Shown: positions 7,251-16,291 of the stretch, piece after piece
How the letters are laid out: every line of letters starts with the position of its first letter
Numbering within the stretch: the stretch's first letter is position 1
Assembly: GCF_900105905.1 (NCBI RefSeq)
Contig: NZ_FNSV01000005.1
Coordinates: forward strand, 7,254,001-7,318,000
DNA length: 64,000 nucleotides
Source of the DNA: Rhodococcus koreensis
GTDB taxonomy: Bacteria > Actinomycetota > Actinomycetes > Mycobacteriales > Mycobacteriaceae
Direction: 5' to 3'
Translations under genes and position numbers: made by a program
The notes under the pieces: model-generated
Seen by the model: only the letters and a program-made list of their open reading frames with translations
What the model was told of the DNA's origin: nothing
The model's database searches: none

Positions 7251-8336
7251 TCAGCCTCCCAGTGGTGCGGCGAACGTCGATCGGTGGGCGAGTGCCTGTT
7301 CAGTGACCTGCGTCGCGAGGTCGAGACGCTCTGCCTGGCTCCCGGTCAGCATCACCCACGACCGCCCGGCGGCGGTGAGTGCATCGACGAACCACTCTGT
7401 CATCTCCTCCCGGATCGACTCTCCGTCACGCAACCCATCCTGCACGAAGGGGACACCGACGTGGTCGGTAATGAGGTACAGGGCATGGCGGCCCGGCCGG
7501 TGGTCGTGCGCCCGGGTGCTGTCGGGGCCGAGGTAGCGCCGCTCCCACACGGTGGTGGCTTCTGCGTCGGTGTCGCAGATCGTCAGGGGCGACCCCGACC
7601 GCGCCGCCGCCTCTTCCCACTCGTTCTGGATGCGGGCGATGTCGGCGAAATCCTGCCCGATCCAGACGAGGTCGTCGACGCCGGCGGACGCGTCGGCGAC
7701 GCGGGCTCTCGCCAGCTTGTCGGCGGTTGCCGTGCGACCGTATTCGGGAACCCAGTGCGTGCGCCGCCAGATCCCGCCGCGGGCGCGGAAGCGCTGCGCC
7801 AGCGCATGACTGACGGTGGTGGTCCCGGTGGATTCCGCGCCGAGCACCACGATCCGGGTGGTGAGCAGTGCCTGCGCGGGCGCGTCGAGGTGTTCCCAAT
7901 TGCCGGCGAGGTCGCCTCGACAGGCGGTTCCCGAAATCGGGAACCGGACCCGCTCGGGGTCGACGGGGACGTGGACGGCGTCGAACCAGCGGGCGAGGTC
8001 GTCGCCGTACTTCTCGCTCGACACGACCACGTCGACGGCGATTCCGGTGACCTGGCGCACCGCGGCGCGCATGCACGCCACCTGGGCGGCCCACACCGGT
8101 CGCGACGCCAGGTCCATCGGGGCGTCGCACGCGATGCCGGTCACGGTCACCGTGCGGTCGCCCGCATGCGATTCGGCGAGGCAGGACACTCTGTCCGCCA
8201 AGGGAATCGACTCGACCCGGGACGCCATCACCACCACCGTCACCCGGGCGGCTACCCGCGCCGCCTCCCGGATCAGCAGGTGGTGCCCGGCGTGCGGGGG
8301 ATAGAACTTTCCGATCACGAGCGCGTGGTCGCGCAT
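7251..8336 (-). CDS. nadR: NadR-like NMN adenylyltransferase / ribosylnicotinamide kinase
   Basis: A 361-residue bifunctional protein. The N-terminal nucleotidyltransferase domain carries GKFYPPHAGHH (residues 9-19) and a PISGTACR segment near 133-140, the (H/T)xGH and ISxTxxR motifs. The C-terminal kinase domain starts about 160 with the P-loop GAESTGTTT (166-174). It converts nicotinamide riboside imported by PnuC to NMN and then NAD. Oddity: the P-loop has Thr where the Walker lysine is expected (GxxxxGKT). The ATG at 8336 was chosen because the motif-bearing N-terminus begins there, 5 b after pnuC. Operon pnuC-nadR-nrtR. Confidence 0.85.
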   Translation of the reverse strand: MRDHALVIGKFYPPHAGHHLLIREAARVAARVTVVVMASRVESIPLADRVSCLAESHAGDRTVTVTGIACDAPMDLASRPVWAAQVACMRAAVRQVTGIAVDVVVSSEKYGDDLARWFDAVHVPVDPERVRFPISGTACRGDLAGNWEHLDAPAQALLTTRIVVLGAESTGTTTVSHALAQRFRARGGIWRRTHWVPEYGRTATADKLARARVADASAGVDDLVWIGQDFADIARIQNEWEEAAARSGSPLTICDTDAEATTVWERRYLGPDSTRAHDHRPGRHALYLITDHVGVPFVQDGLRDGESIREEMTEWFVDALTAAGRSWVMLTGSQAERLDLATQVTEQALAHRSTFAAPLGG

Positions 8337-8341
8337 TGCGG

Positions 8342-8983
8342 TCACCTGCTCGCGGTCGTCGCGAGGGCGGGGAGTCCCGACGACCTGCGCCACTCGAGGA
8401 GACCGCGGACGCAGAGCACGAGGAAGCCGACGTACAGCAGGGCCGTCAGCGTCAGACCCTTGTGCAGGTAGAGCGGGACGTAGACCAGATCGGCTGCAAT
8501 CCACAGCAGCCACGATTCCCAGCGCTTGTTCACCTGTCCCCAGGTGGCCAGCAGCGAGAGGGCTGTGGTGACGGCGTCCCAGAACGGGACCGTGGACGAC
8601 GTCGCCGTGTGCAGGAGCACGGTCAAGGCGGCGGTGCCGACGATGCCGGTCCCGGCGAGCCACCTCCATTCCTCCGGCGACGTCCCGGTGACGGGCAACG
8701 GGTTGCCGGCGCGACCGCGGATCCACCGGATCCACCCGGCCACGGCGAGCGCGATGTAGACCAGTTGGAGGGCCGAGTCGGCGAAGAGTCCGGCTGCGTA
8801 GAACAGCAGGATCCAGACCAGGTTGTTCGCGATTCCGATCGGCCAGTTCCAGGTGGACTGCCGGGCGACGAGCCAGACGCACACGGCGCCCGACGTGAAA
8901 CCGAGCACTTCGGCCCAGCTCGTCGTCGTCCCGAACGACGTCACCGCGGCCGAATTGAGCCAGTCGACGAGTAGTGCGATCAC
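8342..8983 (-). CDS. pnuC: PnuC nicotinamide riboside transporter
   Basis: A 213-residue protein with about seven hydrophobic segments and PnuC signatures: WNWPIGIANNLVWILLFY near residue 45 and WGQVNKRWESWLLWIAADLVYVPLY near 147. PnuC carriers move nicotinamide riboside by facilitated diffusion, driven by intracellular phosphorylation, which the downstream nadR provides. The GTG start at 8983 has an AAGGAG site 5 b upstream. The first NrtR-like operator box begins 12 b before this start codon, so repressor binding would overlap the leader or ribosome site. Confidence 0.9.
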   Translation of the reverse strand: MIALLVDWLNSAAVTSFGTTTSWAEVLGFTSGAVCVWLVARQSTWNWPIGIANNLVWILLFYAAGLFADSALQLVYIALAVAGWIRWIRGRAGNPLPVTGTSPEEWRWLAGTGIVGTAALTVLLHTATSSTVPFWDAVTTALSLLATWGQVNKRWESWLLWIAADLVYVPLYLHKGLTLTALLYVGFLVLCVRGLLEWRRSSGLPALATTASR

Positions 8984-8994
8984 GGGAACTCCTT

Positions 8995-9011
8995 GTAGTC
9001 GTAGTGACTAC
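8995..9011 (-). promoter_or_regulatory. Putative NrtR operator, box 1
   Basis: GTAGTCGTAGTGACTAC: inverted GTAGTC/GACTAC arms around 5 b, located immediately before the pnuC ribosome site. Position, dyad symmetry and the nrtR gene in the same operon suggest this is an NrtR binding site. Confidence 0.65.
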
Positions 9012-9028
9012 GAAATGGTATCACTGAT

Positions 9029-9045
9029 GTGGTCATTGTGACTAC
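9029..9045 (-). promoter_or_regulatory. Putative NrtR operator, box 2
   Basis: GTGGTCATTGTGACTAC: the same 17-b pattern as box 1 with one arm mismatch, centred 34 b further upstream of pnuC (close to three helical turns). Two in-phase boxes suggest cooperative repression of pnuC-nadR-nrtR. The divergent acyl-CoA dehydrogenase starts 88 b away and could be affected too. Confidence 0.6.
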
Positions 9046-9132
9046 AACTGGGGATGTCGTGGTGTCCCGCGGGAGGTGGGGGTACCGTCGGGACCAGAAC
9101 ATGAATCCGACCTCGAGTGCGAAGGAATTCCG

Positions 9133-10308
<1,176 letters not shown>

Positions 10309-10317
10309 GGGCGTGAC

Positions 10318-11445
10318 ATGGACTTCGACCTGACCGACGAACAGAAACTGCTGCGCGACACCACCCGCGAACTGCTGGGGCGCAGCTACGACGCGGAGAA
10401 GCGCAACGCTGTCACCGACACCGAGCAGGGGTGGAGCCCGCAGGTCTGGAAGCAACTCGCCGAGGTGGGGCTGCTCGGCCTGAGCTTCGGCGAGGAAGAC
10501 GGGGGAATGGGCGCCGGACCCGTCGAGGTGGCATCGGTGATGACCGAGATAGGCCGCCGCCTCGCCCCCGAACCGGTCCTCGACGCCGTGCTCGTGCCGG
10601 GCGGTCTGATCGCTGCGGCCGGCAGTACGGAGCAGCGTCGCCGGATTCTCCCGGACGTGTCCGAGGGCACCCTCCTGCTGGCCTTCGCCGATCGGGAACC
10701 GGGCGTGCGCTGGCCGTCGGCCCGGGTGTCCACGACCGCGACGAAGGACGGCGACGCGTGGACCCTGACAGGTACGAAGAATCCTGTTCCGCACGGTGGC
10801 GGCGCGAACATGCTGGTCGTCAGCGCGACACTCCCGGACGGCGGGGTCGGACTGTTCCTCGTCGACGGCGACGCCGCCGGCCTGACCCGCACCCCCTACG
10901 CGACCCACGACGGACTGCGGGCCGCGCAGGTGGAACTGTCCGGCACCCCGGCCGAGCCGCTCGGTGCGGGCGGCGACGCGTCTTCGGCGATCGAGGGCGC
11001 ACACATCCGGGCGCAGGCGGCACTGTGCGCGGAGGCCGTCGGCGCGATGGAGGAGGCGTTGCGGCTGACGACCGAGTACCTGAAGACCCGCAAGCAGTTC
11101 GGCGTCCCGATCGCGAAGTTCCAGACACTCACCCACCGTGCGGCAGACATGTACGTGCTGCTGGAACTGGCCCGCAGCATGAGTCTCTACGCCACGATGT
11201 CGCTGGCCGACGGAACCGTGGACCCGGTGGTCGCGTCCCGCGCCAAGCTGCAGATCGGCCGGTCGGCCCGGACGATCGGGCAGGAAGCGATCCAGATGCA
11301 CGGCGGCATCGGCATGACCGCCGAGTACCCGGTCGGGCACTACGTGAGCCGGCTGACCGCCATCGAGCACACCCTCGGCGGCTCCGACGACCACCTGCGC
11401 GTGCTCGCGGCGGCGACGACCCAGGGCACCGTCAGCATCATCTAG
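10318..11445 (+). CDS. Acyl-CoA dehydrogenase (second of a pair)
   Basis: A 375-residue acyl-CoA dehydrogenase: MDFDLTDEQKLLRDTTRELLGR, GLSFGEEDGGMGAGPVEVA, KNPVPHGGGANMLVVSA, and the C-terminal FAD-binding QEAIQMHGGIGMTAEYPVGHY. The central beta domain is diverged from canonical members (no clear W-x-T/S signature), as is usual for one subunit of heteromeric FadE pairs. The start is 9 b after the partner's stop, so the two are co-translated. A perfect palindrome follows 5 b after the stop. Confidence 0.85.
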   Translation: MDFDLTDEQKLLRDTTRELLGRSYDAEKRNAVTDTEQGWSPQVWKQLAEVGLLGLSFGEEDGGMGAGPVEVASVMTEIGRRLAPEPVLDAVLVPGGLIAAAGSTEQRRRILPDVSEGTLLLAFADREPGVRWPSARVSTTATKDGDAWTLTGTKNPVPHGGGANMLVVSATLPDGGVGLFLVDGDAAGLTRTPYATHDGLRAAQVELSGTPAEPLGAGGDASSAIEGAHIRAQAALCAEAVGAMEEALRLTTEYLKTRKQFGVPIAKFQTLTHRAADMYVLLELARSMSLYATMSLADGTVDPVVASRAKLQIGRSARTIGQEAIQMHGGIGMTAEYPVGHYVSRLTAIEHTLGGSDDHLRVLAAATTQGTVSII

Positions 11446-11450
11446 CCCCA

Positions 11451-11496
11451 CCCGTGAGTACTTGTTAACCGCGGGCGGTTAACAAGTACTCACGGG
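11451..11496. repeat. Long intergenic palindrome, second copy
   Basis: Two perfect 22-bp arms (11451-11472 and 11475-11496) with a 2-b loop. The sequence is the same as at 6514-6559 apart from one arm base that is mismatched there, showing a dispersed repeat family rather than chance hairpins. It lies directly after the dehydrogenase stop and probably terminates transcription. Confidence 0.85.
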
Positions 11497-11629
11497 GCAG
11501 GTCTCGGATTGGTATCGGAAAGAGCGTTTTCGACGTGTCGCACGAGGACCCCCGTGTGACGCAGCTAACGTTCTGCGCGCACATCAGAACTCACGGGGGA
11601 TGTACGTATCTCGGTGAAGGAGCGTTGTC

Positions 11630-11833
11630 ATGGGGTCCGGTCCAGTCAAAGCGATCATGTGGAGCCTGCTCGTCGTGGGACTCGTCGGTGCGGGAGTCGG
11701 GATCTCCGAACTGCACGTCCCGTGGACGGTCGCGTCGTTGATCGTCGCGTCGGTGTCCGGCCTGGTCCTGCTCAGGATCCGTGCCGACGCACACCCCGAA
11801 CTGCACAGCGAGCGCCGGATGGCTGCCGGCTGA
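11630..11833 (+). CDS. Small two-helix membrane protein
   Basis: A 67-residue protein: MGSGPVKAIMWSLLVVGLVG, a second hydrophobic stretch TVASLIVASVSGLVLLRI, and a polar tail ADAHPELHSERRMAAG. The ATG is preceded by GAAGGAG. No family recognised. It is convergent with the VWA gene (8-b gap); the upstream 130 b presumably hold its promoter. Confidence 0.55.
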   Translation: MGSGPVKAIMWSLLVVGLVGAGVGISELHVPWTVASLIVASVSGLVLLRIRADAHPELHSERRMAAG

Positions 11834-11841
11834 CCCCGCCG

Positions 11842-13002
11842 TCACCCCTGCTGGAGCCCGTCCGCCCACCTGCCGATGTCGCCGCGTTCCAGTGCGAGCG
11901 CCAGCAGTTCCGGGAATGTGTCCGGTGTGCAGGCGAACGCGGGAATGCCGAGCGCACCGAGGGCCGCCGCGTTGTCGTGATCGAACGACGGGGCGCCGTC
12001 GTCGGACAGAGCGAGCAGCACCACCACCTGGACACTCGCGTTCTTCATCGCCGCCATCCGGCGGAGCATCTCCGCGCGGATCCCGCCCTCGTACAGGTCG
12101 GAGATCAGCACGAACAACGATTCCGCCGGCCTGTCGATCAGTGACTGGCTGTAGGCGATTGCCCGGTTGATGTCGGTGCCGCCGCCGAGTTGCGTGCCGA
12201 ACAGCACGTCGACGGGATCGGACAGCTTGTCGGTGAGGTCGACGACTGCCGTGTCGAACACGACCAGCGACGTCTTCAGCGCGCGCATCGACGCGAGCAC
12301 CGCGCCGAACACGGACGCGAACACGACGCTCGACGCCATCGAGCCGGACTGGTCGATGGCGAGGACGACGTCGCGCTGCACGGCCTGCGATCGGCGGCCG
12401 TAGCCGAGCAACCGCTCCGGCACCACCGTCTTGTGCTCGGGCAGGTAGTGCGCGAGGTTGGCGCGGATGGTGCGATTCCAGTCGATGTCGCGGTGCCGGG
12501 GATTGGTGATTCGGGCGGAGCGGTTGAGGGCACCGGTGACGGCGGTTCTGGTCTTCTGCGCGATCCGGTCCTCCACCTCCCGGACCACCTTCTCGACGAC
12601 CATCCGGGCGGTGGCCTTGCTGGTCTCGGGCATCACCCGGTTGAGGCTCAGGAGGGTGCCGACGAGGTGGACGTCCGGTTCGACGGCGTCGAGCAGTTCG
12701 GGTTCGAGGAGCAGTTGGGTGAGGCCGAGCCGGTCGATGGCGTCCTTCTGCATCACCTGCACGACGCTGCTCGGGAAGTAGGTGCGGATGTCGCCGAGCC
12801 AGCGTGCGACCTTCGGTGCCGATCCGCCGAGACCCGCAGTGCGCCGGCGGCTCTTCGACCCGTCGCTGCTGGTGTCGTACAGCGCGGCCAGTGCGCCGTC
12901 CATCGCCGCGTCCGTCCTGGACGCCAGTCCGCCGGTGGATTCCTCGGCGGCGTTGCCGAGCAGGAGTCGCCACCGACGTAGCCGCTCCGCGTCTTCGGTC
13001 AC
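11842..13002 (-). CDS. VWA-domain (CoxE-like) protein of the MoxR cassette
   Basis: A 386-residue protein. The N-terminal 200 residues are helical (MTEDAERLRRWRLLLGNAAEE; MPETSKATARMVVEKVVREVEDRI). The C-terminal VWA domain has an intact MIDAS: DQSGS at 217-221, GGGTD near 277 and SDLYEGG near 305. VWA partners of MoxR ATPases are thought to act as substrate adaptors in chaperone-like assembly or remodelling. In order and form it corresponds to E. coli YehP. The GTG start overlaps the DUF5682 stop by 4 nt. It is the last gene of the five-gene minus-strand operon. Confidence 0.85.
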   Translation of the reverse strand: MTEDAERLRRWRLLLGNAAEESTGGLASRTDAAMDGALAALYDTSSDGSKSRRRTAGLGGSAPKVARWLGDIRTYFPSSVVQVMQKDAIDRLGLTQLLLEPELLDAVEPDVHLVGTLLSLNRVMPETSKATARMVVEKVVREVEDRIAQKTRTAVTGALNRSARITNPRHRDIDWNRTIRANLAHYLPEHKTVVPERLLGYGRRSQAVQRDVVLAIDQSGSMASSVVFASVFGAVLASMRALKTSLVVFDTAVVDLTDKLSDPVDVLFGTQLGGGTDINRAIAYSQSLIDRPAESLFVLISDLYEGGIRAEMLRRMAAMKNASVQVVVLLALSDDGAPSFDHDNAAALGALGIPAFACTPDTFPELLALALERGDIGRWADGLQQG

Positions 13003-15191
13003 GACGTCACCCCCAGGATGTCGGCGACGGTGCGGATCGCGACGGTGCCGCGCCGGGCATCGACCTCGGCGGGGGTCTCGGCCGTGGAGCCACCCTCGAC
13101 GGACTGTCCGATGGCCCGGCGTTCCCCGGTCTCGAAGCTGCCGAACGTGCGCCGCAGCAGCGGCAGCACGTCGACGAAATCCTGCTCGCGCAGCCCCGAC
13201 ACCCACCCGTCGAGCAGTCGCAGCAGTTGCCGGTCGTGGACCAGCAGCAGCCCTCCGCCGCCGAGGAAGCCGTCGACCCACCCGGCCTTGGCCGACGGGT
13301 CGGCGCCCACGGACAGCGCCCGCGACAGCCGGGTGGCGGCCTCGGTTTCGCTGACGGCGCCCGCGTCGCGGAGTAGTCGGACCATGCGCCCGATCACGAG
13401 GCCGTTCACGTCGGTGCGGTCGACGAGGCCGGTGAGCGTGCCGAGCCACCGCGCCGACGCACGGTCGTCGTCGCGCAACATCACCGCCGCGTGGACGTCG
13501 TCGACGGCGCGGCGCAGGTCGAGGGCACTGTCGTCGTCCAAACCGGACATCGCCGACGGCAGTCCCGCGCAGATACGGACGAGGAGGCTGTCGGTGACGC
13601 GGGTGAGGGACGAGACGTCGGTGCCGCGGACGTCGCCGTACCGCAGGGTGCGGGTCAGCGCGGGCAGCGCGTCCATCAGGTGCATGACGTCGTGGTCGAG
13701 CGTGGCCGCGGTCTCCAGCGCGCGCAACAGTTCGGCCAGGGCGTCGCCGAGATCCGACAGCAGCGCCTGCTCGAGCAGCCCGGTGAGCCGGGCGAGGGAG
13801 ACGTCGCCGGCCGCCGCCTCCTCACGGACCTTCGCCGTCGCCGCGGCCTCGACGGTGGTGCCCCACAGCGACGCCTCGATGATCGACACCGCCAGTTCGG
13901 GTTGCCAGGTGAGCGACCACGTCTCACGGAACGTGCCGGTGCCGCGGACGTCGCTGTCGGCCGGGGTGCCCCAGTCGACACCGAGGATCTGCAGGCGGTG
14001 CAGGAGCCGGGACCGCGCGACGTCGTTGTCCCGGCGGAGGTCGAGGTCGATGGTCTTCTCGGTGGCCTGCTGCTTCAGGCGCAGGGTCTTCGCCCGGGCA
14101 CGCAGGTCGGCGTCGAGCGGAACGGTCGGGGTGTCGTCGGGGACGGCGCCGAGGGCCTCGCCGACGACGAGGCGACGCGTGATCAGGTCGAGCAGGACGT
14201 CGTCCCCGTCGCACATCACGGCGCGGGTGGCTTCGGTGACCTCGGAGAGTCCGGCCAGCGGCCGCGCTCGCAACGCGGCCAACGTGTCTGCGAGACGGAC
14301 GGATTCGATGACGTGTGCACTCGACACGGGAAGGTCCTCGTCCCGCAGCACCCGCGCGACCTTCGTGAGCCACCGGGTGATCGTGCGGTCCGGGGCGGTG
14401 AACAGGTGGTGATACCAGCCGGGGGAGGTGATGCCGGCGCCGTATCCGGACGCCGTGGACAGCCGCGAATGCGTCCACGGCACCCACGTCAGCGAGGTCT
14501 TGATCTTGGGGATTCCCTTGAGGATTCGCGCGTCCGCGGTGGCCGGTCCGAGGGGTCCGGCGAGTGCCGGGGCGTGCCAGGCGCCGCACACCACCGCGAT
14601 CCGCACGGCACCGCCCTTGATCACCTTCCGCAGGGTCTGGCGCATGTACGCCTCGCGTCTGCTGGTGGGTTCGTCGAGTTCGACGGTGCCGCGCAGCGCG
14701 GTCATGGCGTCGGTGATCGCGTCGAACGAGTCGGCCCCCGAACCGGATTCGATGACGGCGTCCCACCAGCGTTCGGTGTCGTCGTAGCCGGCCGCCGCGG
14801 CCAGCGCCGCCAGTGGATCCTCGGAACGGGACTCGGCGCGGTCGGCGGCGAGGGTGTTGGCGGCCGGAAGGTCGCAGAAGCGCACGTCGACGCCGTGTCC
14901 GGCCGCCCACGACAGCGCCTGCCACTCCGGGGAGAACACGGCGAACGGCCAGAACGCCGCCGTCCGGGGTTCGCCGGTGGCATACGCGAGCAGCGCCACC
15001 GGGGGTTCCATGGTGCCGGACGCGGTCAGCGCGACCAGCGGATCGGCGTCGGCGGGCCCTTCGATCAGCACGGCGTCGGGGACGAACTCGTCGAGCGCGC
15101 GACGCACCGATCGTGCGGAACCGGGCCCGTGGTGGCGGATGCCGAAGACTCGGACGTCGCCCGCCGGCGGGCTCATCGCCCTGGTGCTCAC
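12999..15191 (-). CDS. DUF5682 family protein of the MoxR cassette
   Basis: A 730-residue protein of unknown function. The N-terminal ~260 residues are a conserved alpha/beta region: VRVFGIRHHGPGSARSVRRALDEFVPDAVLIEGPADAD, later DVRFCDLPAANT, VVCGAWHAPAL and TWVPWTHSRLSTASGYGAGI. The IRHHGPGSA, EGPAD and GAWHAP motifs look like a catalytic or ligand-binding core reminiscent of ChaN/TraB-type His-containing folds, though I cannot prove that. The rest is helical, repeat-like, probably a scaffold. The GTG start at 15191 lies in the MoxR stop (GTGA); an ATG at 15176 is the alternative. Likely counterpart of E. coli YehM. Confidence 0.75.
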   Translation of the reverse strand: MSTRAMSPPAGDVRVFGIRHHGPGSARSVRRALDEFVPDAVLIEGPADADPLVALTASGTMEPPVALLAYATGEPRTAAFWPFAVFSPEWQALSWAAGHGVDVRFCDLPAANTLAADRAESRSEDPLAALAAAAGYDDTERWWDAVIESGSGADSFDAITDAMTALRGTVELDEPTSRREAYMRQTLRKVIKGGAVRIAVVCGAWHAPALAGPLGPATADARILKGIPKIKTSLTWVPWTHSRLSTASGYGAGITSPGWYHHLFTAPDRTITRWLTKVARVLRDEDLPVSSAHVIESVRLADTLAALRARPLAGLSEVTEATRAVMCDGDDVLLDLITRRLVVGEALGAVPDDTPTVPLDADLRARAKTLRLKQQATEKTIDLDLRRDNDVARSRLLHRLQILGVDWGTPADSDVRGTGTFRETWSLTWQPELAVSIIEASLWGTTVEAAATAKVREEAAAGDVSLARLTGLLEQALLSDLGDALAELLRALETAATLDHDVMHLMDALPALTRTLRYGDVRGTDVSSLTRVTDSLLVRICAGLPSAMSGLDDDSALDLRRAVDDVHAAVMLRDDDRASARWLGTLTGLVDRTDVNGLVIGRMVRLLRDAGAVSETEAATRLSRALSVGADPSAKAGWVDGFLGGGGLLLVHDRQLLRLLDGWVSGLREQDFVDVLPLLRRTFGSFETGERRAIGQSVEGGSTAETPAEVDARRGTVAIRTVADILGVTS

Positions 15192-16291
15192 CCGGTGACC
15201 TCGCGGCACGCCCGGTAGAAGTCGGCCCAGCCCTCCCGTTCGCGGACCACGGCCTCGAGGTATTCCGTCCACACCACCCGGTCGGCCACCGGGTCCTTCA
15301 GTACGGACCCGAGGATGCCTGCGGCGACGTCGGAGGGACGGAGCACCCCGTCCCCGAAGTGCGCGGCGAGGGCGAGTCCGTTGGTGACCACGGAGATCGC
15401 CTCCGCCGTCGACAGCGTTCCGGACGGCGACTTCAGCTTGGTGCGACCGTCGCTCGTGGCGCCGGACCGCAGTTCCCGGAACACGGTGACCACACGCCGG
15501 ATCTCGTCGTCCGTCGCCGGGACTGCCGGCAGTTCCAGGGAGGACCCGAGTTGCTCGACTCGCCGCGCGACGATGGCGACCTCGTCCTCCTCGTCGGCGG
15601 GCAGGGGCAGGACGACCGTGTTGAAACGCCTGCGCAGCGCGGAGGACAGGTCGTTGACGCCGCGGTCTCGGTCGTTGGCGGTGGCGATCAGGTTGAAACC
15701 CTTGGTGGCCTGCACCTCGGTGCCCAGTTCGGGGATCGGCAGCGTCTTCTCCGACAGCACGGTGATGAGCGCGTCCTGCACGTCGGCGGGAATGCGGGTC
15801 AGTTCCTCGACGCGCGCGATACGGCCACCCTGCATGGCCGTCATCACCGGGGACGGAACGAGTGCGCCCGCGGTCGGACCCTCGGCGAGGAGCCTCGCGT
15901 AGTTCCAGCCGTACCGGATGGCCTCCTCGGGTGTGCCCGACGTTCCCTGGACGAGCAGGGTCGACTCGCCGGACACCGCAGCCGACAGGTGTTCGGACAC
16001 CCACGTCTTGGCGGTTCCGGGCACGCCGAGCAGAAGCAGTGCGCGGTCGGTGGCGAGCGTCGCGACCGCTACCTCGATCAGCCGCCGGGGACCGACGTAC
16101 TTGGGGGTGATGACCGTGCCGTCGTCGAGTTCGCCGCCGAGCAGGTACGTCACGACCGCCCACGGCGACAACTTCCACGACGGTGGCCGGGGCCGGGTGT
16201 CCTGCGCGGCGAGGGCGGCGAGTTCGTCGGCGTAGGCCTGCTCGGCGTGGGGTCGTAGCAGGTCGGCCGGGCCGGCCGCGATCTCGGTCAC
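15188..16291 (-). CDS. MoxR-type AAA+ ATPase
   Basis: A 367-residue AAA+ protein. Walker A is GVPGTAKT (89-96); the Walker B region GGRIARVEELTRIP is degenerate compared with the usual hhhhDE, keeping a Glu pair; sensor 1 is IATANDRD, followed by LRRRF as arginine finger. This is a MoxR-family ATPase, normally paired with a VWA protein to remodel or activate a target using ATP. Full length. It overlaps both neighbours by 4 nt. It corresponds to E. coli YehL. The target is unknown; the conserved SWIM and DUF5691/DUF5682 partners suggest a dedicated complex. Confidence 0.88.
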   Translation of the reverse strand: MTEIAAGPADLLRPHAEQAYADELAALAAQDTRPRPPSWKLSPWAVVTYLLGGELDDGTVITPKYVGPRRLIEVAVATLATDRALLLLGVPGTAKTWVSEHLSAAVSGESTLLVQGTSGTPEEAIRYGWNYARLLAEGPTAGALVPSPVMTAMQGGRIARVEELTRIPADVQDALITVLSEKTLPIPELGTEVQATKGFNLIATANDRDRGVNDLSSALRRRFNTVVLPLPADEEDEVAIVARRVEQLGSSLELPAVPATDDEIRRVVTVFRELRSGATSDGRTKLKSPSGTLSTAEAISVVTNGLALAAHFGDGVLRPSDVAAGILGSVLKDPVADRVVWTEYLEAVVREREGWADFYRACREVTG

